DNA of 64,000 nt from Humulus lupulus (Eukaryota > Streptophyta > Magnoliopsida > Rosales > Cannabaceae): NCBI RefSeq assembly GCF_963169125.1, contig NC_084798.1, forward strand, positions 201,557,481 to 201,621,480, written 5' to 3'. Below, piece after piece: positions 21,307-32,600 of this stretch. Within the stretch, counting starts at the first letter, position 1. Each line of letters starts with the position of its first letter. The notes below the pieces were generated by a model, which did no database searches, was not told where the DNA came from, and saw only the letters and a program-made list of their open reading frames with translations. Made by a program: the position numbers and the translations under genes.

Positions 21307-21977
21307 TTAATTATAATACAAATTATTATTAGAACAAAACGATAAACCTAAGAAAAGTGCCAAAGAAAAGATGGCATAAATGAATAGACCAGAAGGTCGT
21401 TTTCCATTAATGACCGCCGATGATGAAACGCCTCGAGGTCCGGTATAATAAACTTGTCTGTTGTTGCCGCTGACACCACCACTATTGCCACCGCTTGAAC
21501 CTCCACCATCGTCGCCATCATCACCACTTCCACCTTTTTTTCTACCGCCACTTGCACCACCTCCTTTACCGCCGCCGCTGCCACCACCACCTGCCCCTCC
21601 TTACTGCCACCGCCACTTGCACCTCCACTACTGCCACCACCTCTACTGCCACCGCCTGCACCTCCACTACTGCCACCACCTCTACTGCCACCGCCTGCAC
21701 CTCCACTACTGCCACCACCTCTACCGCCACCACCGCCGCCGCCGCCGCCACCAGCCCTGACGTATATCCGAAGCTTATGATGATGAGCTTCGAATGAAGT
21801 AAGAACATCATGATCGGTTTTTAATGGTGGTGGTGATGATGATATGTTTTGAGTTCCATGGTTATGTTCATTTGTGTCGTCCAAACCACCTTGGTTGGCT
21901 GAAGTTGGAAGAGAAAATTGAAATAGTAATAATACTAAGACAACAATAATCATAGAGGAATAAACAGAGGATTTCAT
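21307..21977 (-). pseudogene. Paralogue of the secreted glycine-rich protein, frameshifted
   Basis: The start (MKSSVYSS), signal peptide (residues 1-27), HHHKLRIYVR motif (65-74) and long Gly/Ser/Arg repeat are open. Around codon 126 (near 21600) one base has been lost and the reading frame moves from glycine codons into a Val/Ala-rich frame that ends at 21348. In the other frame the Gly-rich part continues and then gives a tail very like that of the 4836-5198 gene (INGKRPSGLF, SLALFLG), with a stop at 21307-21309. So the GPI-like tail is still encoded but out of frame. The Gly-rich part contains a 39-bp tandem repeat of about three copies (13 residues each, 21603-21722). The product of the present frame would be secreted without a membrane anchor. 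A sequencing error cannot be excluded. Confidence 0.7.
21603..21722 (-). repeat. 39-bp in-frame tandem repeat
   Basis: About three nearly identical 39-bp units, each encoding a 13-residue GGGSRGGGSSGGA-type block on the minus strand. The length keeps the frame, so copy number can change without breaking the protein. The frameshift sits right at the edge of the array. Confidence 0.8.
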
Positions 21978-23010
21978 ATCTCAGATTATAATTAATATTA
22001 GTATAGTAAAGAAAATATTTGTAATTATATTGTTATCAATATATATTGAGCTATATATATAAACTTTTTGATGACTACTTGTGTTCTAGTACATGATATT
22101 ATTAGACAGAAGGATTGGTGGTCAAATTGTATTAATTTATATCAGCCACGGGTTGATATGGACATTACACGGCATTGTTATCAGTGAGACGGGGCCCCAC
22201 TTAAATATTTTAATTATTCAATTTTATATTTAATTTACAATTATATCCTTATATAATTAACAGTTAATTTCCTATTATTTTCTTTTTACCCACTTAATTT
22301 CTTTTATAATTTATTTTTATACATTTAATTTACTATTACACCCTTATTTAAACACTATAAAAAAATTAATAATAGTCATTTGCTTGTCACTCAGCTATTG
22401 TTATGCATGTATATTAAGATAATTATGGTGATATCGTAGAACTTGATTTTGTTTTTTGCTCGTCGATTGGTATTTGAATGTTTGAATTACAAAGCATAAC
22501 ATATATAGGAGAACTACTATATATATAAGTTATTAAATAAAATTATTTTAGCATTGTTTTATTAGAATCAATACAATTTTAATATATATTATTTTATTTT
22601 TGAAACTAAAATAATAAATAAATTATTAAAACGTCTCATAAGAGATTACAAAAGAGTTACTTTTAGTTTTTAAAGCGAATAAAAGTTTATTAATTATAAT
22701 AACATAATAAGTAAAAAAAATGTCTTATTAAGAAAGTTTGACTAATATAGAATGTAAACGATTGATTTTATCAATTTTTTCAAACATAATATTTATATTT
22801 ATTTATTTGACAAAACAGAATATTTTTATTAAAATATTATAAAATAAATAATGAAAGTTATTATATTTTTATAAATATCAGTATTTTATTATTTAATTTA
22901 AACATAACATACAAAATTAGAATTGTATTTTTTATCAACCCACGAACACGGTTATTTCATCTTTTGCTAATATTGGCAAAATTTTGTACACGGACAAGTA
23001 GGCCTGATAA

Positions 23011-23384
23011 ATTAAAGAAAATGTAGTCTGGCCAGAGAAATATTCAATCAATATTGTCATATTGATCGATTCATGTGATACAAATTTTAAAATAAATATC
23101 TTATTTTAATTAAATAATTTATTTATTTTTATTTAAGTTTATGTTTGTTCTAGTTTTTAAATTTGAGAGCAACAACAAAAGACTATATATTATATATTTA
23201 ATATAATATTAAATATTATACGTGGATTTTAAATTTAAGTTTCTTGCTAATTTTTTTTAAAAGACAATTTGCTGCTAATTCATAGTAAATTATATTATAT
23301 GTTTAATATGATATTATTCTAATAAGTGAGTTTAAGCTTAATTAAATTTTATTTAAATTATAAGAAGTATGATTTTATTATTTT
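23011..23384. other. AT-rich dispersed repeat (inverted copy at 44100-44340)
   Basis: 23130-23200 and 23325-23420 match the reverse complement of 44100-44290 over blocks such as TTTAAGTTTATGTTTGTTCT, AACAACAAAAGA and AATTAAATTTTATTTAA. No coding sequence. Probably two copies of one AT-rich transposon family. Confidence 0.5.
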
Positions 23385-23561
23385 TAAATAATTATCATTG
23401 TAAAATATCTCAAAAATATCATATTTTAATTTGTTTAATTATTTATTATTTAAAAATAATTATTATTGTAAAATATCTTAAAAATATCATATTTTAATTT
23501 ATTTAATTATTTATTATTTTTAAATAATTATCATTGTAAAATATCTCAAAAATATTTTTTT
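23385..23561. repeat. 67-bp tandem repeat, about 2.6 copies
   Basis: The unit TTTTTAAATAATTATCATTG, followed by TAAAATATCTCAAAAATATC and ATATTTTAATTTGTTTAATT, repeats with few changes. It forms the outer part of the left arm of the fold-back that follows. Confidence 0.65.
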
Positions 23562-23589
23562 TTAATTTTTTAATTAATTATTTTATTTT

Positions 23590-23955
23590 ATTTCAATTTA
23601 AGTATTTACAAACTATAATTAAATATAAGAATATTCTGTCAAATATAAAAATATTCCGTTAAAGTCAACATTAAGAAGATAAAAAACCTTTAAAACTAAG
23701 AATTTCCGTTATCTATACACTTATTATATAGAAGATATATATTAGTTAATAGTTGGCTATATATCTTTTCTATATAAAAAATGAGTAGATAACAAAAATT
23801 CTTGTTTTTAAAGGATTTTTATTTTTTCGTTAATTTTGACGGAATATTCTTATATTTAATAAAATATTCTTATATTTAACGGTATATTATAAATATAACT
23901 TAAACTTAAATAAATAAATAATTAACAAATTAAAATATGATATTTTTGAAATTAC
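23590..23955. repeat. Fold-back (inverted repeat) element
   Basis: The left arm (about 23590-23735) and right arm (about 23756-23955) are imperfect inverted copies. AATATAAGAATATTCTGTCA on the left answers TGACGGAATATTCTTATATT on the right, and AGAATTTCCGTTATCTA answers TAGATAACAAAAATTCT. The centre is near 23745. The RNA or single strand would form a long hairpin. It resembles a MITE or fold-back transposon; no terminal motif allows a family call. Confidence 0.6.
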
Positions 23956-24225
23956 TACAACAAGAACCCATTTCCATAACACAAAAATTTAACACTTTTA
24001 AAAAAGTATTATAATATATATAAATGTACACTACAAAAAATCTGATATTTATCTACCAATATTTTACTTACGCATATTTATTGGTAGGCAAATGATATTT
24101 TTACATAACAATATTTATTGGTACAAAATATTGGTAGGTAAATGTTAGCAATTTATAAATTTTCAGAACTATGATTCCCTACCAATAAATATTAGTAGGT
24201 ATAGAACTTTACCTACATATATATT
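23956..24225 (+). mobile_element. Fragments of CACTA-type left ends
   Basis: 23957-23974 (ACTACAACAAGAACCC) with nearby AACAC motifs, and 24030-24050 (CACTACAAAAAATCTG), both look like CACTA left termini. The second is followed by subterminal repeats built from CTACCAATA and its complement TATTGGTAG. The Tat retrotransposon has inserted at 24226, which separates these ends from their right halves. No matching right terminus for the second was found. Confidence 0.4.
24221..24225. repeat. Target site duplication, left copy (ATATT)
   Basis: The five bases before the LTR at 24226 equal the five bases after the other LTR at 36671-36675. Confidence 0.9.
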
Positions 24226-25019
24226 TGTTGACGCCGTTTTTCGTCAACAGATAAAAGAAGAGAGCACATAAACAATTAAAGATAATGGCCAAAAGAAATA
24301 AACGAATCAAACACACGGTTTTTTACGTGGTTCAGCAGTTAAATCTGCCTAGTCCACGAGTCTCTGTTATTAATCTCAAGATTATCTCTGAACAATTCTT
24401 TAGCATGAATTCTCCAGAGTTTTCTCTCAAGGATCAGAATTTCGGTCTCTTACAATGGTGTATGGCTTCTCTATTTATAGAGAAGGATGCAGAATACTAT
24501 CCCACATATTTTGGGTAGTTACTCTTTTGTGAATAAAATAAATGGCTTTAAATGCCTTTAATCAGATAAAAAAGGAAACGTCCCTGAAGACCAGGAAGCG
24601 CATAACTGAATAAATAATATCCCACGATTCTTGGGGATTTACATCAATAAATGAGGATTACATCTCATGTTTACAATATTTGTAGATATTCAAGGTGGTC
24701 ATAGCGTATCTCCAAGGCTTCAACATCTCAGGTTTCACGTCATTGTGCGAGCCACTGACATCTCCCGAGCTAACATTGCTTTCGAGATAGTACATCGAGC
24801 TCAAGATCCCTGCTCCGAAGTTGTTCCTGAAGATGAGGGGCTCTCAGAGCTACCTTTCGAGATCGAGATCATTTCGAGGTCACTACATTCAAGGTCATGT
24901 ATCATACTTTGCAGGCTCGATTTACAATCGTAGAGCATACCCTAACCCTCACGAGACCATTTAATGCGAACTCAGTTTTCGAGGTCATATTTACTATGGC
25001 TCGAAATCTGGGTATAACA
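24226..25019 (-). repeat. 3' LTR of the Tat element
   Basis: On the minus strand it starts TGTTATACCC and ends CGTCAACA. The tip can fold into an 8-bp hairpin (TGTTGACG with CGTCAACA). A minus-strand TATA box (CTCTATAAATAGAG) lies at about 24471-24484. Small plus-strand frames inside the LTR occur in both copies and have no known motif. Confidence 0.92.
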
Positions 25020-25035
25020 TCTTGCCCCCTCAAAA
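25020..25035 (-). other. Polypurine tract
   Basis: The complement reads TTTTGAGGGGGCAAGA directly against the 3' LTR, as needed for plus-strand DNA priming. Confidence 0.8.
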
Positions 25036-25280
25036 GTATTTGTTCGAATCCTAAGAGAAGGAAACTTTTGAACTACTTCTTCTGGGAACCATACCGTCAC
25101 ACTCTTAAAAATGGACACGCGTCAGCCGGGTATTGCTCACTTTAGGCACTTGAGTACCTTGGGAACACGCCCACGATCGTCCATCTGACAACTTTTCGGC
25201 GCCTTCTTGTCATTGATCCCCATCCGTTCGATCTAGTGAGCATTTCACTCGACGCTCCTGATTAATTCCACTTTTCCACC

Positions 25281-25288
25281 TATATATA
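25281..25288 (+). promoter_or_regulatory. TATA box of the antisense gene
   Basis: TATATATA in the context CCACCTATATATACGAGACC, about 30 bp before a pyrimidine-rich stretch (25293-25325) where transcription could start. It points towards the plus-strand gene, not towards gag-pol. Confidence 0.6.
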
Positions 25289-25314
25289 CGAGACCCCCCC
25301 TCTTCATCTTCTTC

Positions 25315-25996
25315 TTCACGTTTGTTCATCGTAAGCAGGAAAAGAAAAACAACTAGAAAACCAGACTCTCCTAAGAAGCTTCTGTCTTGCGCATGTTTTC
25401 TCGACCCAAGAAACAAAGAAATCCTGGTCTGTTCGAGTCAATGAGTTCTTTCTTGCAACCTCTTCTTCAGTCGACGATTTCTCTGCAATCACCACCACTG
25501 TGTAAGTATGCCATTTCTGTTGTTTTCAGTTTCTTTTATACTGTTTTTGATGTGTATGCTAGTTTACATTCTTAGCATAATAAGATAGGGGGTTTTATTT
25601 CGATAGGCTTTCAGGTTTCCTAGACTTTCCCTGCTGGATTTCACATCACTGGTTTATGTCCAGTTTTAACGTTTGAGCAAAGTTTCAATTTTCTGGGTTT
25701 TGAAAATTTTAGGCCATGTTTCTTGTACACTAAGTTTTCGGGTAAAAACCCTTGTTCTTGACAATTGCACGAAACCCAAAAATGCCCTTTCCTGGCTAAC
25801 CGCCACCTTTCTTTCCCTTGAATTTCGGGATTTTCAAAAAATCATCCACGCTCCTTTTCTTTCCTGTGGAACACACGCTCTGACTCTTTAGTAAGGGTCT
25901 TAATACTTAGTTTCTTGTCCTTAAATCTCCGAGTTCATCCCATCGAGCTCGTGATTCTTGCATGCATGGCCCTCACCATTTTTTCTTTCTCGCTAG
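25315..25996 (+). other. Untranslated exon and first intron of the antisense gene
   Basis: The leader exon would run to 25501, followed by a strong donor (GTAAGTATG). A 495-base intron ends in TTTCTTTCTCGCTAG at 25996, immediately before an ATG. The short frames inside this stretch are not supported as genes. Confidence 0.55.
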
Positions 25997-28744
25997 ATGT
26001 CACAGAATCCGGAAAGACGGTGGGGGTCATTACGAGCAATCCCTTACGAGCCCAAATCTCCGAGCCCGGAATCGGTCTTTGCCCGGAACCAACGTCGGAT
26101 TAAAGAATACGAGATCGCACGCGAGCAAGAAGACATTCGAGCCCACTATCGTCGCCAGATAGACGAGGTTATTGAAAAGAAGAGAAGAGTTCTTCGGGAA
26201 GCCATCTATCCGGAGCCCAACCCAGGACCTAGGCCAGTTCCCCTCGACCCTGCGTTAAAAGTCACGGTTGCATACCACCCAGGGGAACTCCAGTTTTCCT
26301 TAATGGCGGAGCCTTCGTCTTCGCAGCCTAGGAGGGAGATGTTTGAAGCCGAGTTCTACCAGAGCTCGGTTACCACCATCGACCAAATAACTGATATCTT
26401 GGCCCTCCATGGCCTTAGTTCGTTGGACACACTGAAATGTCGAGCTCCGACTAGGCATGAACGGAGCTGTTTCGCCCCTGGGGGCCGCGATTCCAGTGAA
26501 AAATACGCGGCCTGGAGCCAGGAACATATAAGGGCAGGAGCTTTGCTGCCCCTGAAGTCCTTTTTCAGAGACTTCATTGATTTCGTTGGGTTGGCTCCAT
26601 TCCAACTCAACACCAATTCATACAGGGTGCTGTCTGCCCTGAGGTCCTTGTTCCACGAGCTGGGGTGGACAGGGCCTTCACCCCAAGAGATTTTATATCT
26701 CTTTTGTTTGAAGAGTAATCCCTCCCGAGCTCGGGGAGGAGATGGTTTTTACTATCTTTCGAGCTACCCCAAAGAGACGAAGATCTTTGAAGATCTTCTG
26801 AACCACCCTCCTGACTTCAAGAAGGCTTTTTTCTGGACAGACGGTCTATCCCCGTCTCGACATCGTTCGTTCAGGCGGATTCGTAAGTATTCTCGTTACT
26901 TTCTATTTTTGAGCTCGGAATTTTAGCCCTTAAGTCCATATTTAGTTGAAGTGTATCTCGCCTTTCAGCTAACTTTCAGCGTCCCACCCCTGACGAGACA
27001 ATGAAGGGGCACAGAGAGACCTTGCTCCGACTCCCTTACGGTAGGAGATCTCTCTCATTTCTATTACATGAGGACAAGCTACGAGCTTGTGGGTTGTTGG
27101 GACAGGGCCAGTCAACCTCTGACTGGTCCAGTAAAAAATATGAACGCTGGGAGGAAGTGCCACTGCCCACAGGCATCCTTCCTCCGAGGAGAGAAAGGAG
27201 GGCATCTCTCCCAATTCGCTCGAGAAGTCCGCGGTCGGGGAATGAGGCCAATGACGAAGCCTCGGGTTCGGACTCCGATGGAGGTAAAACCCTTCCTACT
27301 TCGCGAATGTGGTCCCCCACTTTATTAAAATACAGGCCCAATAGACTAGTCTCGTGCCCACAGGATAGATACCACTTCTACATATGGAGTTGGGTAGATG
27401 ACTGTGTCCATAGGTTTGATAGTGGGCTCGGGAAATACGACACTATGTACACCACGGACGAGGTGTGGAATGGGATAGCTGTGCAGTATGGGACCAATGA
27501 TTATAGGGACCTCTCGAGGTTATCACCAACTTATAGGGAAGGCACTCCCCCCGCCTCTTCTGAAGACGGGGGAATTTCATGGTCCCCAAGCTCGAGCTCG
27601 GGGGAGAGTCTCAGTTAGGTTTTTTCTTCAACTGGTTTCCATCTTTTTTCAAAGTTATTATTATTATTTTAACTCACTGTCATTGTGCAGGTGCCATGAA
27701 TCCCGACCTCGACGCCGTGCTTTTTAGTGATGGGGGAGCTGGCGCCCAGAAGAGTAAACGCCCGAGGATACCAAAGAGATCAGACCGACCGTCCAAGGTA
27801 CCTAAACATCGCGAGACGACTCCCACGGTCCAGACCACTGCGAACACCTCCAAGGAACCGACTGCCCAGATTGATGGGTCAGGCCCAACTGCATCCATCT
27901 CGCTGCCTCCCACCGAAACCCGGTTAACAGTTGTTCGGCCCCCGAAGAAACCTTCTACCTCAACGGTTCAGCTGCCAACGACTCGAACCCACATTGAGGA
28001 GTATGTACTTGATGGTGCCGCTGGGACAGAAGGGGCTGTACTCAGCTCGGACGTCCTTTCTCGGGTAGGTCAGAGCTTTTCTGGCTTTGGCGCCGACCAC
28101 TGGGATCTCGTGTGCAAGGCCTCGGACTGCAACACTCTTTATGAGAAGAGTATCGAACTTACCGCCGCGGTAGCCTTCTCAACTCTATTTTAAGTATTTA
28201 TGCCTCAATTTGCAATTCTGATTCGTTTGTGTTTCAAGCCCTTGTTGTTTCAGCACAGCTCAACTATAAACTGACCAACGAGGTGCAAACGAGCTTGTCT
28301 CTGGCTCAGAAGTCGAAGGATCTCGAGCTTAAGATGGTTGACGAGCTCAAAGACTCGAAGTCTGAACTTGAAAAACTGAAGACCCATCTCGAGGAGCTGG
28401 AAAAGTCAAATGCTGAGCTCGAGAAGGCCAATGCCAAGCTCGAAGAGGAGAAAGCTGCTACCCTCGACCTCATGGAGAGCGAGAAGGTCCGCCTCCTGAA
28501 CGAGTCTAAGGAGCAGAAGGAGAAAGCGGTCGACCAGGCCATGTACAAGCTTTGGGCCGACAATGCCGACCTCGACACCAGCTTCCTGGGTCCTCTCGAA
28601 GCCACATATGTTGAGCGGTGGAATGCCCGTCTCGAGGCAAGTGTAGCTGCTCGAGAGGTGGCCCAGCAGGATAGCCATGCTATTCGTCCTGGAGGGTCTG
28701 GTGATACTGATGCTGAGAAGGCCAAGGATACTCCTCTTCCTTAA
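25997..28744 (+). CDS. Intron-containing antisense gene of the Tat element: gypsy-type transposon domain plus coiled coil
   Basis: Four coding exons join in frame: 25997-26882, 26969-27613, 27691-28169 and 28259-28744, giving 831 residues. Introns of 86, 77 and 89 bases have GT-AG ends. The start codon follows directly on the acceptor of the leader intron. About residues 168-290 resemble the putative gypsy-type transposon domain (PF04195 family): GALLPLKSFF, VGLAPFQLNTNSYR, ELGWTGPSPQEILYLF, FYYLSSYP, AFFWTDGL. After it come a Ser/Arg-rich part, a Lys/Arg-Pro linker (KSKRPRIPKRSDRPSK, a possible nuclear signal) and a long coiled coil in the last exon (LEKLKTHLEELEKSNAELEKANAKLEEE). Extra antisense frames between pol and the 3' LTR are known in Tat elements; their role is not known. 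The introns can only be removed from a plus-strand transcript, so its own promoter is required. Confidence 0.8.
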
Positions 28745-29630
28745 ATCCGATCTCGGAGAAATCAGTTATCGGGGTTGCGTCCCCTCATTCCTATAACTAT
28801 TTAAATTTGTGCCCACGGGGCTGACACAATTTCTTTAACTATTCCTTTTATATGCTTTACATTTCTTGGCTCGAAATATTTTGCATATTCTTACATTGAT
28901 GAGCTAGTTATATTTATTTAATTCATACAACATAGTTTAGATTTAGGCTTGAAATTCGATGCATTCATGCATAGTTTATTCGAATTATCCGCTTCCAACC
29001 TCGTTATTTATCAAGGTCGGACATTACTTTAACCATGAACTGAAAAGTACTTATATGGCATGTAATATGAATGATTTGGTTATATCTTTTTTTAGTTACT
29101 TTTCCTCATCCTCAGTATTTTGGCTCCGAGGTTAAGAGTTCGAAACTATTTTTCTAAGATATTCCAGCCTCGACTTTGACTTATCTCGCAATAAGTTTAG
29201 GCTCCCATTTATCATCGATCGATAATTTGGCTGGTTTGTTCCAAACCTGTTGTGTTTGCACATCTGGTTAACTCCAAATATTTAGGTTTTTTGATGGTTC
29301 GGTTATATCCGAACTATCTAAGCTCGCGTATTTGGTCATGTCCAAATACTTTATGTTTTTGATAATTCGGTTGTGTCCGAACTATCTAAGATCGCGTACT
29401 TGGTTATATCCAAATACTTTATATATTTTTTATTTTTTAAGCTGGTGGTATGTATACCAATGATGCCCCCTTAATATCCTATGAGTGTGACCATAGGTTA
29501 TTAAATTAAGAGAGATTGCAAAAATAAAAATAAATTACATGTGAAACAAAGTAGACCTTTCATTTGATGAAATTCAAAAACAAACTAATATAGATAGAAA
29601 ATCATGGTTACAGGCAACACTTTTCCTATA
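28745..29630. other. Spacer between the two convergent genes of the Tat element
   Basis: No gene. It includes a 62-bp tandem duplication (about 29293-29354 and 29355-29416: TTCGGTT.T.TCCGAACTATC, then a CGCGTA.TTGGT block, then TCCAAATACTTTA). The 3' ends of the plus-strand gene and of gag-pol converge here, so both polyadenylation regions must lie in this spacer or in the LTR. Confidence 0.5.
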
Positions 29631-32600
29631 CTATTGATAATAAGGTCTAAGGTGTTCGCCATTCCATGCTCGTGGTATCAGGTTCCCATCTAATCTCGCC
29701 AGTTTGTACACGCCAGGTCGGATGACTGATTCTATCTGGTACGGTCCTTCCCAGTTTGGCCCGAGCACTCCAGCCGCTGGATCTCGGGTTGCTAAGAATA
29801 CGCGACTCAATATCAGATCTCCCACTCCGAACTTTCGATCTCGAACCCTTTTATTGAAATATCTTGTGGTTCGTTGCTGGTAAGCAGCATTTCTTAGCTG
29901 AGCCTCTTCCCTTTTTTCTTCGATCAAGTCTAGGGTTTCTTCGAGCTGAGTGTGGTTTGAATCCTGATCGTAAATTTGAGTTCGAATTGTTGGGATTTCG
30001 ACCTCGATGGGCAACATTGCCTCGCAGCCGTACGCTAGAGAGAACGGGGTATGTCCCGTCGATGTCCGAGCTGTAGTTCTATATCCCCAAAGGACTTGGG
30101 GTAATTCCTCGGGCCATCGTCCCTTTGCCTCCTCCAACTTTTTCTTTAGAGAACTCTTGAGAGTTTTGTTAACGGCTTCGACCTGACCATTCGCCTGAGG
30201 GTGAGCCACTGACGAAAAGCTCTTGACTATGCCGTTCTTGTTACAAAAGTTGGTGAATAAGTCGCAATCAAACTGGGTTCTGTTATCAGATACAATCTTT
30301 CTTGGTACTCCATATCGGCATATGATGTTCTTTACCACGAAATCTAGGATCTTTTTCGAAGTTATGGTCGCCAATGGTTCAGCCTCCGTCCATTTTGTGA
30401 AGTAATCAACCGCGACCACAGCATATTTTACTCCTCCTTTGCCAGTTGGGAGTGAGCCTATGAGGTCGATGCCCCATACCGCGAAAGGCCATGGGGATGT
30501 CAACATGGTCAGTTCGGAAGGTGGAGCTCGGGGTATCGTGGCGAATCTTTGGCATTTGTCGCACTTTTTCACGTACTCGAAAGAGTCCGTTTTAATGGTT
30601 GGCCAGAAATATCCTTGGCGTATAATCTTCTTGGACAGGCTATGCCCCCCGATATGGTCTCCGCAGAACCCTTCATGAATTTCTTCAATAATCTTCTTTG
30701 CCTCGGGAGGAGTCACACATCTGAGCAACGGCATGGAATACCCTCTTCTGTATAGCCTTCCGTCCAGGATGGTGTAATGAGGAAGTTGATACATTAGTTT
30801 CCGAGCCTGATTTTGATCTTTTGGAAGAATTCCATTTTCGAGATAATCAACTGTCGGGCTCATCCAGGTCGGCTCTGTCTCGATCATATACACATCTTCC
30901 TCATCTGGCTCAGTAATGCTGGGTGCTGACAGGTGTTCTATGGGTACAACATTCAGCTCTTCATTTTCGGCGGAAGTGGTGAGCCGAGCTAAGGCATCTG
31001 CATTTGAGTTTTGCTCTCGGGGAACCTGTTCGATTGCATAAAACTCGAAATACTCTAATGCGGATTTTGCCTTCTCCAGGTAAGCTGCCATTTTTGTGCC
31101 ACGAGCCTGGTATTCTCCCAAGATTTGATTAACCACGAGCTGGGAGTCGCTGTACCAATGTATAGCTTTGGCCTTGAGCTCTTTTGCTATTCGTAGTCCC
31201 GCAAGTAAAGCCTCGTACTCAGCTTCATTATTAGATGCTTTAAAGCCGAACCTTAAAGCAGAGTGAAATTTTCTCCCTGCAGGAGTGATCAGAATAACTC
31301 TTGCCCCCGCTCCATTTTCATTTGACGACCCGTCGACGTAAAGTTTCCACAGCTCGTGGGCCGTGGTTGTTACCTCGTCGTCGGCTATACCGGTGCACTC
31401 CACTATAAAATCTGCCAACGCTTGTGCCTTAATGGTCGTTCTCGGATGGTAGGTGATCTCGAACTGTCCGAGCTCAACAGCCCATTTAAGGAGCCGACCA
31501 GACGCCTCTGGTTTAGACAAGACTTGCCTTAGTGGTTGATCTGTTAGTACATGGATAGGATGTGCCTGAAAGAAAGGGCGGAGCTTGAGAGATGAGTGGA
31601 TTAGACTGAGGGCGAGCTTCTCCATCAGTGGATACCTTGACTCTGCCCCCAGTAATCTTTTACTGATATAGTAGACGGGTTTCTGTATTCTCTCTTCTTC
31701 TCGAACGAGCACCGCGCTTATCGCGTGTTTGGTAGTTGAGAGGTATAGGAAAAGTACTTCTCCCGTCTCAGGCTTCGATAGGATGGGTGGTTCGGCTAAG
31801 TGCTTTTTGAGCTCCTGAAAGGCTAGCTCGCACTCATCTGTCCATTCGAACTTCTTACTTCCTTTCAATAAGTTGAAGAATGGGAGACCGCGGTCCGTTG
31901 ACTTCGAGATGAATCTGGTCAGGGCGGCCATCCTCCCAGTCAAGCTTTGGACATCTTTATGTTTCCGAGGTGAAGGCATATCAACCAGGGCCTTTATTTT
32001 GTCAGGATTAGCCTCGATCCCTCGAGAGTTGACAATAAAGCCTAGAAATTTTCCCGAAGACACTCCAAAAGTGCACTTCATAGGATTTAGCTTCATGTTG
32101 TATTTCCTGAGTATGCCAAAGCACTCTTCGAGATCGTCAACATGGTTCTTGTTAAGTTGAGACTTTACAAGCATGTCATCAACGTAAACTTCCATGTTGT
32201 TCCCTATTTGCTCTGAAAACATCATGTTTACAAGCCGCTGGTACGTGGCCCCAGCATTCTTGAGTCCGAATGGCATGACATTGTAGCAGTAGAGCCCTTT
32301 ATCTGTGATGAAACTCGTATGCTCTTGGTCGGGGGCATGCATGGGAATCTGGTTATATCCAGAATAGGCATCCATGAACGAAATCAGGCCATGCCCCGCC
32401 GTGGCATCCACGAGCTGGTCAATTCTTGGCAGCGGAAAACAGTCTTTCGGGCAGGCCTTGTTGAGGTCCGAGTAGTCAATGCAGGTTCTCCACGTCCCAT
32501 TGGGCTTCGGGGCCAACACTGGATTGGCTACCCAGTCAGGGTAAAAAGCGTCCCTAATGAAATTGTTTGCTTTCAGCCTGTCAACTTCCTCCTTTAGTGC

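Larger units (their letters stand above)
21085..23010. repeat. Duplication arm B (matches 4255-5990)
   Basis: Contains the second glycine-rich gene with conserved 3' flank, promoter and upstream sequence in the same order as arm A. Shared upstream blocks include AAATAAAATTATTTTAGC (22536-22553), ATTATAATAACATAA (22695-22709) and CACGGACAAGTAGGC (22989-23003). Confidence 0.75.

Noticed and set aside
21461..21811. Pro/His-rich plus-strand and Val-rich minus-strand frames over the glycine-rich gene
   Set aside because: Shadows of the GGN repeat in other frames.
24285..24933. Plus-strand frames repeated at 35936-36584
   Set aside because: They are the same LTR sequence twice and antisense to the element; no motif supports a protein.
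28306..28725. Ser-rich minus-strand frame of 139 codons
   Set aside because: Antisense shadow of the coiled-coil exon (Glu/Lys codons read as Ser/Phe).
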